From positions 1 through 64,000 of the forward strand of contig NZ_FOFS01000001.1 of assembly GCF_900111015.1 (NCBI RefSeq): a stretch of DNA of 64,000 nucleotides, read 5' to 3'. This document shows positions 37,660 through 48,048 of the stretch, piece after piece. Position 1 is the first letter of the stretch; each line of letters begins with the position of its first letter. The position numbers and the translations under genes were made by a program. Origin of the DNA: Solimonas aquatica (lineage in GTDB: Bacteria > Pseudomonadota > Gammaproteobacteria > Nevskiales > Nevskiaceae). Under the pieces are notes generated by a model. It was not told the origin of the DNA. It did not search any database and saw nothing but the letters and a program-made list of their open reading frames with translations.

Positions 37660-40600
37660 TCACGCACGCGTGCCGCTGCCCTGCTCGGTATGCGCGCTGC
37701 CGTTGTCATTGAGCAGTGAGGCCAGGGTCTCGGCATTGAGCGAGGGCACCTGGAAGCGCACGCGTTCGGGGTCGAAGACCACGCCGCGACTGTCGCTGTA
37801 GTAGTCCACCGGCACGTTGAGACCCAGCGCGAGATTGCTGCCCACCTCGCGCTGCGCCAGCTGCCAGTCCTTGCGCCAGAGTTCCCAGTTCACGCCCAGC
37901 GCACCGGCGATGACGCGCGCATAACCGTGCACGTCGAACTTGAGCTTGGGCGAGAGCGAGGCATTGAGATCGGCATGCAGATGCAGGCCGCTGCTCGCGG
38001 TCCAGTCCAGATCCACGCCGGTGCGCGCGCGCGTTTCCACCGCCACGCCGGCACTCACGCCCAGGCCTGCCTCCAGGGAAATCACCGCGCCGGCGGCCAG
38101 GCCCGCATCCATGCGCGCGTCCACGCCGGCAGCGGCCGGCACTTCGAAATTGGCATGACCGGTGATGTGCAGGCTCTCGGGCTGCGCGGGATTGAAGTCC
38201 ACCACGTTCACTTCCGCCGTGGTCAGCTGGCCCGGACCGATGTGCGCATAACCGTCCACGCCGCCGCTGATGTTGAGCGTCACGCCCATGCCCGGCGCGC
38301 CCACCAGCGGAATCGACAGCGTGGGCATGGAGAACAGGCGGCGGCGGTCGCGCGGCGCGGCCGGATACTGATCGAACACGGTCACCGCCGCCGGCGTGCC
38401 GATGCGGCCGCTGATCAGCAGGCTGCCATTGGGCCGCACGCGGATGCCTACACCGCCCTGCAGCCATTCGGTGACACGCGCATTGAGCGTGCCGCTGCCG
38501 TAGAGGCGCAGCTGATCACCGGGCTGATCGCCGGACAGCTCGCCGTTGTCGCTCACCGCGCGATTGGTGAGGCCCACGTTGACGTTGCCCGAGAAGATGC
38601 TGCGCGCGTAGCTGGCGCGGATCTCGCCGTCGAACAGGCCGTTGTTGTAACGCAGGTGGATATTGGGGTTCAGGCCCGGCAGATTGGGCTGGATATCGCC
38701 TTCGGCCGAGACCTGCCAGGCCTCGTCGCGCTGCTGCAGCTGTGCGTGCACGCGGCCGCCGCTGAGGCCTGGAATGCCGGCGGCCAGATTCAGATCGCCG
38801 GCAATCAGCAGCGAGTTGCCGCCGCTTTCGTCCGGGCCGTAACGCACCGCCAGCCCCGCGCTTTGCACGCCGGGGATGTTGGGCTGCACGCTGCCTTCGG
38901 CATTGAACACGCCCTGGTCGTAGCGCGCCGTCACCTGCGCGCTGCGGATGCCGCGGATCTTGTTGGGATTGGTGATGCCCAGGGTGCCGCTGGCGCCGAA
39001 GCCGCCGGTGGAGCGATACCAGACATTGAGATCGGCGCGGTCGAACAGACGCGGATCGGCACGAAAGCCGCCTTCCAGCTGGAACTGTCCGGCGCTGTCC
39101 ACGCCGGCCTGCAGCGAGCCCTGACCGAAGTTGCGGATGGTGAATTCCGCACCGCCCGCGACACTGAAATTGCTGCCGTCATAGCCGAGCGTGATGCTGG
39201 CGCTGTCCACCGACAGCCCCGGCACGCGCACGCGCTCGGCCAGCGCGCTGGCGTCCACCGTGTAGTAGAGACCCAGACGGCCGTCGCGGATTTCCGCCGG
39301 CAGGCGCAGGCCGGCGAGCGCCGGATGACTGGGCGAGATGAAGGAACGCGCATACACGCCGCGACCCACGCGCAGCTCCTCGATGGCCATCGGGCTCAGC
39401 GGCGTGAACTGCGCGGGAATACTGTTGGGTGGCGGGGCTGCCGCGCCACTGCCGGCAGCCGCCGTCGCGCCGCCGGTGGCGGTGGCCGGCGGCACCGGCG
39501 TGGCGGCGATGCGCACCGCGAAGTTCTCGCGTGCCTTGACGATGGGCAGACGGTGGCGCATGCCGGCCGGGAAGGTGACGGCGGGGCCGAGATTGAGCGT
39601 GCCCTCCAGCTGACCCACCGCCGCGCCTGCGGGCGGCGTGGTGGTGGCCAGAGAGGCGATGGTGATGCCCGGATCGAGCGTGGCGGCGTCGATGCTGTAG
39701 CCGGCAATCGCGCCGGCCTGCGCGCCGCCCACCGTCAGCGTGTTGCCGCTGACCGCGAAGCGGCCGATCACCATCGCCCCGGTGGGCGACTGCAGCGCGA
39801 TCTGCGAGGCCGTGCCGGCGAGATTGCCGCTGCTGCCCGGCAACAGGCGCGTCACATGTTCCAGCTGATTGATCGCACCCTGACTCCAGAAGCTGGAGCC
39901 TTCCTCGCGCCGCGCCGACTCGCGGCCGCGGATCTGCACGCTGGTGAACACGACATCGTAGTTGTCCTTCACGAAGTCGGCGGTGGGCGTGGCGGGGATG
40001 CTCAGGCCCGGCGAGGCGGGCGGCGGTGTGCTGACCAGGCTGGCGCGGATCGCGCGATTGATTTCGTAATTGAAGGACGAACCGACGCTGCCGTTATGCG
40101 TCTGATTGAGCAGTTCCAGATTCGTGATGTCGTCCTGGCCGCCCAGCTGGAACTCGATCATGTGGTCGACCTGATAGTTCTCGCTCGCGCCGGTGATGCT
40201 CCAGTCGGGAATCTTCAGCGTGCGGATCAGCTCGGCATCGGTGGTGGCGCTGAGCGTGCGCACGGTGGCGCCGCCGGCGGCCTGCAGCGGAAGGCTCCAG
40301 GGATTGCCCGGCGCCGGACGATAGGGCGTCAGCGCGGCGTTGTTGAGCGGTGTGCCGGTGAGCACGCCATTGAGCCAGTTGCTGACCTGCGCGGTGGCGC
40401 GCGTGGCGGCGTTGTAGCCGCGTGGGCGGCGCAGGGTGCTGGGCGTGGTGCCGGCCTTGGCGGCATAGGTGGGCGAGTGCCGCGCCTTGATCGGCGGAAT
40501 CTGCAGGGCCACGCTCACGCGATACTCGGGCGCACCCGGCGTGGCCGCGCCGCCGCTGCCCGCGCCACCGGCGGGTGCGCCGCTGCCGGCGGCGGGCGCC

Positions 40601-43600
40601 GCCACGGTGGCGACGCTGGCGCTGCTCGGCGGCGGACTCGTGCTGCTGCCGCCGGGCGGCGTGGTGATGCGCATGATGCTGCGCGACACGCCGTTTTCCT
40701 GCTGCACGACATGGGTCAGCTCATGCGCGAGCAGACGCTTGCCTTCGCGGCTCTGCGGGTCGTACTGCCCGGCGGCAAACACCAGATGCTGGCCGCGCGT
40801 GAAGGCACGCGCCTGCAGCGCACGCGCGGCGGCGTCGGCGGCGCCGTCGGTGTGGATGCGCACCGCGCTGAACTCATGCTGCAGCTGCGGCTCGAATTCG
40901 CTGCGCACCTCGGCGGGCAGGGCTTCGCCGGGACCGAGTCGTGACAGCGGATCGTCGTGGCCGGCGCCGGCCTGTGCGGCACCGGCGGGCTTCTGGCCTT
41001 GCGCCTTGCTGCCGGCCTTGTTGCCGGCGTTCTGCGCGGCGGCCGGCGGACGCTGCGTCGTCACCGCGGCGGTGTGCATGGGCGCTGCCTTGGGCGCCGC
41101 GGCTTGCTGCATGGCGGTGGCGGCGGCCGGCGTGGCGCCGGCGGCGCGGGCGCTCTGCGCCGGCGGGGCACCGGCATGGGCATCGGCCTTGCGCGCCACC
41201 GGCTCGCTATCCTTCTTTTCGCGGGTCTCGGTCTTCTCCGATCCCGCACCGCCGCCCAGCACCTTGCCCATCAGCGCCGAGGTATCGAGCTTGGGCAGCG
41301 AAAACTCCGGCGGACTGAGGCTGGCCTTGTCGGTCTTGCTGTTGTAGCCGGCCTTGATCTTTGCATCGAGCGAGATGCCGGGATCGAGTTCCACCTTCGG
41401 ACCGTTGAACTGCTTTTCCCAGAGCGTGATGGTGTTGACCAGCAGATTGGCCTCGGCATACAGCTTGCCGTTGAGGCCCAGCGAGAGCACGGGCTTCAGG
41501 CTCACGCCGACATCGCCTTTCACGTCCAGGCCATCTCCCAGGCTCCAGGTGAAATCGGCATTGGCCTCGATCTGCGGCTTGACGCCCACTTCCGCCGTCA
41601 TGCCGACGCTGCCGCCGAAATTGGCGATGGCCGCGCTCACCGCCAGACGCGCATCGATGCCGGCGGTGAGACCCACATAGCCGGGCACGATGAACTTGCC
41701 GCCGCCCTTGAAGTGCAGCTGTTCCAGGGTCACTGCCTGCGGATCGAATTCGGCGATCTCGATGTGCACGCCGCTGAGCGTGCCGGGTCCGACCCAGGCA
41801 TCGCTGTACAAGCCGCCCTTGATCGACACGTTCACGCCGACGGCGACGCTGCCGACGGTGATGCCCAGGCCCGGGACCGGCACCGGCGGCGAGGTCATGT
41901 CGAACAAGGTTTTCTTCGACTCGTTCTCCGGCGGATAACGCTTGAACAGATCGGTGCTGGCCAGTTCCAGACGGCCCTTGATGCGCGTGCTGCCATCGGG
42001 CAGCAGGCGCACGCCGGCCTTGCCCTTGAGCTTTTCGGTGAGCTTGGCGTCGATCTCGGCATTGCCGAAGGCCTTGTAGCTCTTGCCGCCTTTCTTGCCG
42101 ACCAGCTGGCCCTTGTCGTCCACCTCGCCATTGGTGACACCGGCGGTGACCTTGCCGGAGAACACGCCGCCGTTGTCGAAGCCCAGCTCGCCCTGGATCA
42201 GCACCAGGCCATCGTCGTAACTGCCCTTGAGATTGCCGGACAGACCCTTGAGGCCGGGCAGCTTGGGCGTGATGTCGCCGCTGCCGGAGAGCTTGTACTC
42301 GCCGCCGCGATCCTCCAGCTTGAGCGTGAGCTTGGCGGCGTCCACGCCGGGCAGCTTGCCCAGATCGGCCTCGCCGCTGATGGTGGTGCCTTCGGGCTTC
42401 ACCTCCAGTCCCAGCTTCACGCTCTTCACGCCGGGGATGTCCACCTCGGCGCTGCCATCGGCCTTGAAGGCGCCGGCATCGTACTTGGCGCTCACATGCG
42501 CGGACTTCAGGCCCTTGATCTTGCCGGGCTTGGTGATGGCCAGATCACCGCTGGCGCCGAAGCCGCCCTGTTCGCGCCACCAGGCCTTGATGGTGGCGGT
42601 GTCGAACATATCGGTGTCGGGCATCAGCGTGCCTTCCACGCTCACGCCCTGCGCCTCGCTCCAGCCGGCACGCAGCTGGCCGCCGCCGAATTTCTTGATG
42701 GTGAAGTACACCGAGCCGTCGACACCGAAGCCATTGCTCAGCGAATAGCTGACTCCGACTTCGGCTTCGTTGATGTCGATGCCCGGCGCCTTGAGCTCCA
42801 GGTTGTCGCTGCCGTAGGACATGCGGAAGCGCACATCCTTGCCGTACAGGCCGACCTCGATGGGCGTCTTGAACAGGGAGATCGAAGGCTGCAGCGAACC
42901 ATCGGCGCGCAGCTGGCCGTCCTCCACGCCCACCGAGCCGAACTTCACCGGACTCAGGTGCTTGAATTCCAGATCCGCCGCGCCGAGCTTGCCGGGATAG
43001 CCGCGATACTTGCCGTTGCCGGCGAGTTCGATGGTCTGCTGGGGATCGGCGGGCTTCCACTTCTCCGCCAGATTCCATTCGCCCTTGATCGTGCCCTGTC
43101 CGGCCAGCGCATTGCTGAACTTGATGCTGTGCATCGAAAAGCCGGCGATGGCGCTCTTGGCCACGCCGTCGATGTTGTATTCGCCCTGCTTGGGATCGGT
43201 CTTGATGCGCTGGATCACCGCGCCGCCGGGCGCGGCCAGCAGCAGGAATTCCTGATCGGTGCCTTCGCGATCATCGGGCGGTGAGGGCTTGATCTCCTCC
43301 ACCGGCAGCGCGTCGATGATTTCATCGCGATACCACCAGGACGAGGCGGCGGCGCCACCGGCCAGGGTCGCTTCCACGCTTTCGAAGAACAGCGTGTGCT
43401 GCTCCAGGAAGTCGCTCTTGCTCGGCACCGGGTCGAAGGTCTTGAGCCAGGCCTCGACCTTGTTGTGGATGCTGTTGCTGATGATGGGGCCGGAGCTGCC
43501 GTTGCTGGGCTGATCCAGCAGCTCCATGTTCTTCAGATCGTTGCCGGTGCCGGTGCCATTCTCGCCGGAGACCTGCAGTTCGACGATGTGGTCCACCTGA

Positions 43601-44892
43601 TAGCCGGTGCCGATGGCCTTGCCATCGCGGCTCCAGGTGGGAATCTGCAGCTTGGTCTTCAGGGCATCGATGGTGATGTCCTGCTTCACGCCATTGCCCA
43701 GCTGCAGCGGAAAGGGGCTGTCATTGGTGGTCGGCGGCGTGATGCCGCGCCCCTGGAGGCGTGCGCGCAGGCGGGCCTCGTCCACCTGCACGCCGGACTT
43801 CCATTTCGCGGCCTGCCCGGGACTGCCGCGCTTGTAGTCGCCCTTGCGCGCCAGCGTGCCGAGCATCTGCTGGTAGTAGGGCAGGTGCCGCGCCTTCACC
43901 GCCGGAATCTCCAGAGTCAGCATCTTCTTCTGGGCGGCGGCGGTGGCAGCGGCGTCCTTGGACTTGAAGCTGGTCGGCGCGGCGGGATCGATGTGCCGCG
44001 CGATGCCCATCGGCGAGCGCTGGTGCTGCACCACGTGCGTCAGCTCATGCGCGAGCAGGGCGCGGCCGCTGCCGCTGTTCGGGTTGTAGCTGCCGCTGGC
44101 GAAGAACACATCGTTGCCGCTGGTGAAGGCCAGCGCGCCCAGGCCCTTGCACAGCTCATGCGACTGCGCATCGTGATGGATGCGCACCTGCGCGAAGTCC
44201 TGCCCGAACTGCTGCTCCAGGCGCGCGCGCAGATCCGGTTCCAGGGCCTGGCCACGTCCCAGCTGATTCTTGATGCGCTGCTGGATCTGCTCGCTGTCCA
44301 GCGCCGGCGGTCTGGCGTCCTGGGCATCGCGCTTGGTCTTCACGTCCAGCGCATCGGGGGCGTGCTGCTGCGCCGGCGCCACCGCGCGCGCCACCGGGGT
44401 TTCGGCGTTCTTCTGTGCCGCTGCGGCCGGCGCCGGCGTGGCCGGCTTGCTGTCCTTTTTCTGCTGCGTGTCCGGTGCCGCGGCATTGGCGTCGAGCTTG
44501 CGCGCGACGCGATCGGCCACCGCATCGGCCTCGCGTTCCACGGCATCGCCGGGCTGGCTCACTTCCAGCTTGGCGCGCACCGCCATGCGATCCGCGCGCT
44601 GCGCATGGCCGGCGGGCGCCTGTGCCGCACCGGCCTTGCCGCCGCCATCGGCGGCTTTCTTCTGGCCCTCGCCGGGACCGGATTTCTGCCCGGCCTTCTG
44701 CGGCTCGCTCTTCGGTGCCTTGGGCGCTTTGTCCTGAGTCTTGTCCTTGGCCTTGTCGCCGCCGGGGTCCGCCGCCTTGCCGGCGGCTTCGGCAGCGCCC
44801 TTGGCCTGCTTGCCCGCAGCCGGCGCGGCGCCCGCCGCCGGCGCAGGACCGGCGGGTTTTTTCTTCTGCTCAGGCGCAGCGGGCGCGGCCAT
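37660..44892 (-). CDS. Giant eCIS-associated protein with two DUF4157 (eCIS core) modules
   Basis: A 2410-residue protein, last gene of the injection-system array. It is built twice. Half 1: Lys/Pro/Ala-rich disordered region (1-100), the segment KLEVSQPGDAVEREADAVADRV at 109-130 that precedes DUF4157 in many eCIS proteins, DUF4157 with HELTH at 282-286, an HNH-like motif around Asp434-His435 and Asn455, then beta-rich repeats to about 1240. Half 2: linker, DUF4157 with HELTH at 1390-1394, DH at 1576-1577, and a matching beta-rich part; GFGASG occurs near 776 and 1963. DUF4157 marks eCIS-linked cargo. The ATG at 44892 is 13 bases after the upstream stop. Function unknown; cargo or tail-tip component is inferred. 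Confidence 0.8.
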   Translation of the reverse strand: MAAPAAPEQKKKPAGPAPAAGAAPAAGKQAKGAAEAAGKAADPGGDKAKDKTQDKAPKAPKSEPQKAGQKSGPGEGQKKAADGGGKAGAAQAPAGHAQRADRMAVRAKLEVSQPGDAVEREADAVADRVARKLDANAAAPDTQQKKDSKPATPAPAAAAQKNAETPVARAVAPAQQHAPDALDVKTKRDAQDARPPALDSEQIQQRIKNQLGRGQALEPDLRARLEQQFGQDFAQVRIHHDAQSHELCKGLGALAFTSGNDVFFASGSYNPNSGSGRALLAHELTHVVQHQRSPMGIARHIDPAAPTSFKSKDAAATAAAQKKMLTLEIPAVKARHLPYYQQMLGTLARKGDYKRGSPGQAAKWKSGVQVDEARLRARLQGRGITPPTTNDSPFPLQLGNGVKQDITIDALKTKLQIPTWSRDGKAIGTGYQVDHIVELQVSGENGTGTGNDLKNMELLDQPSNGSSGPIISNSIHNKVEAWLKTFDPVPSKSDFLEQHTLFFESVEATLAGGAAASSWWYRDEIIDALPVEEIKPSPPDDREGTDQEFLLLAAPGGAVIQRIKTDPKQGEYNIDGVAKSAIAGFSMHSIKFSNALAGQGTIKGEWNLAEKWKPADPQQTIELAGNGKYRGYPGKLGAADLEFKHLSPVKFGSVGVEDGQLRADGSLQPSISLFKTPIEVGLYGKDVRFRMSYGSDNLELKAPGIDINEAEVGVSYSLSNGFGVDGSVYFTIKKFGGGQLRAGWSEAQGVSVEGTLMPDTDMFDTATIKAWWREQGGFGASGDLAITKPGKIKGLKSAHVSAKYDAGAFKADGSAEVDIPGVKSVKLGLEVKPEGTTISGEADLGKLPGVDAAKLTLKLEDRGGEYKLSGSGDITPKLPGLKGLSGNLKGSYDDGLVLIQGELGFDNGGVFSGKVTAGVTNGEVDDKGQLVGKKGGKSYKAFGNAEIDAKLTEKLKGKAGVRLLPDGSTRIKGRLELASTDLFKRYPPENESKKTLFDMTSPPVPVPGLGITVGSVAVGVNVSIKGGLYSDAWVGPGTLSGVHIEIAEFDPQAVTLEQLHFKGGGKFIVPGYVGLTAGIDARLAVSAAIANFGGSVGMTAEVGVKPQIEANADFTWSLGDGLDVKGDVGVSLKPVLSLGLNGKLYAEANLLVNTITLWEKQFNGPKVELDPGISLDAKIKAGYNSKTDKASLSPPEFSLPKLDTSALMGKVLGGGAGSEKTETREKKDSEPVARKADAHAGAPPAQSARAAGATPAAATAMQQAAAPKAAPMHTAAVTTQRPPAAAQNAGNKAGSKAQGQKPAGAAQAGAGHDDPLSRLGPGEALPAEVRSEFEPQLQHEFSAVRIHTDGAADAAARALQARAFTRGQHLVFAAGQYDPQSREGKRLLAHELTHVVQQENGVSRSIMRITTPPGGSSTSPPPSSASVATVAAPAAGSGAPAGGAGSGGAATPGAPEYRVSVALQIPPIKARHSPTYAAKAGTTPSTLRRPRGYNAATRATAQVSNWLNGVLTGTPLNNAALTPYRPAPGNPWSLPLQAAGGATVRTLSATTDAELIRTLKIPDWSITGASENYQVDHMIEFQLGGQDDITNLELLNQTHNGSVGSSFNYEINRAIRASLVSTPPPASPGLSIPATPTADFVKDNYDVVFTSVQIRGRESARREEGSSFWSQGAINQLEHVTRLLPGSSGNLAGTASQIALQSPTGAMVIGRFAVSGNTLTVGGAQAGAIAGYSIDAATLDPGITIASLATTTPPAGAAVGQLEGTLNLGPAVTFPAGMRHRLPIVKARENFAVRIAATPVPPATATGGATAAAGSGAAAPPPNSIPAQFTPLSPMAIEELRVGRGVYARSFISPSHPALAGLRLPAEIRDGRLGLYYTVDASALAERVRVPGLSVDSASITLGYDGSNFSVAGGAEFTIRNFGQGSLQAGVDSAGQFQLEGGFRADPRLFDRADLNVWYRSTGGFGASGTLGITNPNKIRGIRSAQVTARYDQGVFNAEGSVQPNIPGVQSAGLAVRYGPDESGGNSLLIAGDLNLAAGIPGLSGGRVHAQLQQRDEAWQVSAEGDIQPNLPGLNPNIHLRYNNGLFDGEIRASYARSIFSGNVNVGLTNRAVSDNGELSGDQPGDQLRLYGSGTLNARVTEWLQGGVGIRVRPNGSLLISGRIGTPAAVTVFDQYPAAPRDRRRLFSMPTLSIPLVGAPGMGVTLNISGGVDGYAHIGPGQLTTAEVNVVDFNPAQPESLHITGHANFEVPAAAGVDARMDAGLAAGAVISLEAGLGVSAGVAVETRARTGVDLDWTASSGLHLHADLNASLSPKLKFDVHGYARVIAGALGVNWELWRKDWQLAQREVGSNLALGLNVPVDYYSDSRGVVFDPERVRFQVPSLNAETLASLLNDNGSAHTEQGSGTRA

Positions 44893-44905
44893 GGCGGGCC
44901 TTTGT

Positions 44906-47900
44906 TCAGCGCTTGCGCGCGCTGGGCTTGCGGATGGTCTTGGGCGCCGCCGGGCCGCTGGCGCCTGCGGCTGCCGCTGCGGCGACGGCATCGGCGACGG
45001 GCACCGCATCGCTGCTGACTTTGTTGTCGGTGGGCGGCGCTTCATCGCAGCTGACCAGCAGGAAGCCGCCGTCGAAGTCACGCTGTGCAAACCACGGCGC
45101 TTCGGGCAGCGACTTCACGCTGCGCGCACCGCGCGACTCGATCAGGGGCTGCAAGAGCTGCAGCAGGCGTTTGGCGCGCTCATGGTTCTGCCAGTTCTGG
45201 CCGGTGACGGGCGCGCGTTCCCAGAGCAGCACGCCGGCCAGATAGTCGGCGGGCTGCGCCTGTTTCCAGTCGCTGAGAATCTCGTTCTGGCTTTCCGTGG
45301 GCGAGCTGGCGGCATCGTGGTAATGCAGCACATCCACGCGCTGCGGTGTCGGCAGACTGGTGCCGGGCGCCTCGCCGAGGCTGAGCATCTTGAGAATCTT
45401 CAGCGCTTCCTCGCGCGACTTGGCGCGGTAATGCCAGGTCTGGAAGGCGTCGATGCTGCTGGCCTGCGGGCAGCCGCAGTCGCTGTCGCAGCGCAGCGGC
45501 GCGCGGCGGCGGAAGGCCAGCCAGTCGCGCGTGGCGCGCACGCGCAGCACACCGTCGGCCGGCGCGCTGTCGGGGAACAGGCGACGGCGTGCGCGCGCCA
45601 GGAAGGCATCGTCCTGCGCGGCATCGGCGATCTGCGCCAGGGTGTTGAGCGCGTTCAGGCGCAGCGGGCTTTCCGGCTGCGGCGCCGCGCCCAGCTCCTG
45701 CAGACGCACATAGGGATCGATGTCGGGCGCGGACTGTTGCGCGTAGCTCAGCTTCCTGACTTTCTCATGCAGCATGTCCTGCTTGTACACGGTGCCGCTG
45801 AAGGCGTCCTGATAGGGGCCGAACACCGCCTCGCGCGGCTGCTCGCCCCAGCTCGCGCCCAGTCCGGCGTCGCTGTCGCCGGCGGCGGCCAGCAGCGTGC
45901 CGCTGCGCGCATCGCCCTGGCGCATCAGGCGCAGGGGCAGGGTGTAGCTGCCGTTCTTGGTGGTCTCATCGTCCGGTGTCTTCTCGGTCATGGCGAGCTG
46001 CATGCGGATGCTCACCTCGGCGCCCTGGATGCGCGCGCTGACCTTGTACAGCGCGCCGACCGTGAGCCGGCCTTCGCCGAAGAAGCTTTGCAGCTGCGTC
46101 TGCGGCTGGCCGCTACCATCGTCGAGCGTGGTGAGCAGGCGCAGCTCCAGACTCAGGGGCAGCTCCTCGCCTTCGGCCTGCGTGAACGGGTCTTCGGCAA
46201 TGCTCAGGTCCACATACAGGGCGCTGAGCGTGCGCTTGCGGTAGGCCATGGCGCCCTGCGCATCGCTCTGCTGCTTTTCCATCTCGGACTTGAGCTGCCG
46301 CGCATAGAACAGCTTGCCGGCATCCGGCTGGCAGACCAGGCTCAGGCGCGCGCCACCGGTTTCCAGCGGCATGCTGCGCGCCAGCCCGGCGAAGTCGCTG
46401 CTCTCGACATCGTCCTCGGTGTCGATCTGGTAGGACTCCATCCGGATGCTGTCGTCGCTCTTCTGCTTTTTCTGAATGAAGTCCTGCTGCAGGTCCTGCT
46501 TGCTGTTCACCATCAGCAGCTCGGGCAGCAGGCGCATCAGCTCGCGGGCGCGCAGCGCCACCTGCCAGTAGCGGCCGGTGTCGGTGGACACCGCGTCGAG
46601 CAGCTGGCCGTCGGGAACCAGAATCTCCACGTCCTCCTTGTTGCCCGGATCATCCAGGCCGCGCGTGAGGCTGATGCGGTCCAGATGCTGGGCGTCTTGA
46701 ACCGCGCCGGCGATGGCGTCGGGCCGGCAGGTGCAGAAGTACAGGTTCACGCCTTCGCCGAACAGGCGCTGCATCTGCTCGTTGATCGCCTGCTGGCTGA
46801 GCTGCACCGGCAGATAGCCGGCCGGCGGCAGTTCCACGAAACCGCTGCTGAGCAGCAGGCGGTTGGGCGTGTAGGTCTTCATCGCGCCCTGCGCATCGAC
46901 CAGCTTGCCGGCCAGCTTGTGGATGCGTTGATAAGGCTGCTCCAGCATCTGGATCATCTCGCCGGCCTGCTCCTTGCCGCCGAGCAGTTCCATGATCTTG
47001 CGATTGCCGGCCTCGTACTTGGCGCGCGCGGCCTCCAGCTCGCGCGCCGAATCGATCAGCAGCTGGCGCAGCTTGTCGCAGTCGCTGTCCAGGGGCGTGA
47101 ACGCCGTGCTGCCGGCCTCGAAGGCGCCGGAGAGCTGACACTGGAACTGCAGGATCTGCGCGATGAACACGTTCCAGGGCCGCATGCGCATGCGGCCCTG
47201 CCAGTAGCCGCGCGCCTGCGCGTCCATGCGTTCGCGTCGCGCGCTCCAGGCATCGATGAACAGCGTGCTGCCGCCCTGGCGCGCGAGCAGGCCGATGGGA
47301 ACCTCGTCGCGCGTGTACAGCGCGGCCGGCTGACACCAGACCTCGCAGTTCAGGCCCTGCGCGTTGAGCAGCGACTTGCTGAGCCAGGGTTCGCTGGCGA
47401 AGTAGGCGCTGGCCATGCGGTTGCGCAGATGCGTGGCGCCCAGGCTCACCGCGCTGCTGTCGGGCAGGCTCAGGCTGATGGGTCGCAGGCGCAGCATCAG
47501 GCCTTCCTTGAAGTAGGGCTGCTGCGAATCCGTGACGCAGGCGTCCTCGCAGAGCTTGCCGTACACCTCTTCCTGTCCGCACAAGGCCTGCACGGGCCCC
47601 ACGGTGATTTCGTACCAGTCGCTGACCACGCTGGCCACGCCGGAGCCCTCATCCTTTTTCTTCTTGCACTCGCAATCGCCGAAGGCCTGATTGCCGGCCA
47701 CGCTGTCGGGATTGGGCGGCGAGGGCTGCGCGCGCTTGATCAGTTCGCCGAGGCTGGCGCTGAGCTCGTGCTGCAGCAGCACGGTGCTGCCAGCCGGCGT
47801 GATCGCCAGGCCTGAGCTGAGTTTCAGCGTGTCGCCGGACAAGCCCAGGCCCAGGCCATGCACCACGCCCCAGCCGCCGGCGAGATTGCTCAGGCGCACC

Positions 47901-48046
47901 AGCTGACGGTGATAGTCCTGTTCCAGGGTGAGGGCATCGGCACGCAGATACTTGCCGTCGAAGTAGTGCAGGCGGGTGAGGCTGGCATCGCTCTCGATGC
48001 TCGCCAGGCCGTCCTGCACCGCGCTCGTGGTGGTGGTGTCGCCCAT
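44906..48046 (-). CDS. eCIS-array protein with HG-x-GVVHG N-terminal domain (large paralogue)
   Basis: A 1046-residue protein of unknown function. Residues about 22-95 form a domain (LHYFDGKYLRADALTLEQDYHRQ, GGWGVVHGLGLG, LSSGLAITPAG) that is also present in the next protein upstream. Cys clusters occur at CECKKKK, CGQEEVYGKLC and CDSDCGC. A Gln/Glu-rich helical middle and an Ala-rich basic tail follow. The ATG at 48046 lies two bases after the upstream stop, and the stop is 13 bases before the giant DUF4157 gene, so it belongs to the eCIS operon. A structural decoration or receptor-contact role is conceivable but not shown. Confidence 0.6.
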   Translation of the reverse strand: MGDTTTTSAVQDGLASIESDASLTRLHYFDGKYLRADALTLEQDYHRQLVRLSNLAGGWGVVHGLGLGLSGDTLKLSSGLAITPAGSTVLLQHELSASLGELIKRAQPSPPNPDSVAGNQAFGDCECKKKKDEGSGVASVVSDWYEITVGPVQALCGQEEVYGKLCEDACVTDSQQPYFKEGLMLRLRPISLSLPDSSAVSLGATHLRNRMASAYFASEPWLSKSLLNAQGLNCEVWCQPAALYTRDEVPIGLLARQGGSTLFIDAWSARRERMDAQARGYWQGRMRMRPWNVFIAQILQFQCQLSGAFEAGSTAFTPLDSDCDKLRQLLIDSARELEAARAKYEAGNRKIMELLGGKEQAGEMIQMLEQPYQRIHKLAGKLVDAQGAMKTYTPNRLLLSSGFVELPPAGYLPVQLSQQAINEQMQRLFGEGVNLYFCTCRPDAIAGAVQDAQHLDRISLTRGLDDPGNKEDVEILVPDGQLLDAVSTDTGRYWQVALRARELMRLLPELLMVNSKQDLQQDFIQKKQKSDDSIRMESYQIDTEDDVESSDFAGLARSMPLETGGARLSLVCQPDAGKLFYARQLKSEMEKQQSDAQGAMAYRKRTLSALYVDLSIAEDPFTQAEGEELPLSLELRLLTTLDDGSGQPQTQLQSFFGEGRLTVGALYKVSARIQGAEVSIRMQLAMTEKTPDDETTKNGSYTLPLRLMRQGDARSGTLLAAAGDSDAGLGASWGEQPREAVFGPYQDAFSGTVYKQDMLHEKVRKLSYAQQSAPDIDPYVRLQELGAAPQPESPLRLNALNTLAQIADAAQDDAFLARARRRLFPDSAPADGVLRVRATRDWLAFRRRAPLRCDSDCGCPQASSIDAFQTWHYRAKSREEALKILKMLSLGEAPGTSLPTPQRVDVLHYHDAASSPTESQNEILSDWKQAQPADYLAGVLLWERAPVTGQNWQNHERAKRLLQLLQPLIESRGARSVKSLPEAPWFAQRDFDGGFLLVSCDEAPPTDNKVSSDAVPVADAVAAAAAAGASGPAAPKTIRKPSARKR

Positions 48047-48048
48047 GA

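Noticed and set aside
37927-40944. A 1005-codon plus-strand open frame inside the giant DUF4157 gene
   Set aside because: Composition is typical of an antisense frame, while the minus-strand product has clear DUF4157 and repeat structure.
44741-47815. A 1024-codon open frame on the plus strand opposite the eCIS genes
   Set aside because: It is an antisense shadow of two well-supported minus-strand genes in GC-rich DNA; its translation is rich in Arg, His, Ala and Gln with no domain.
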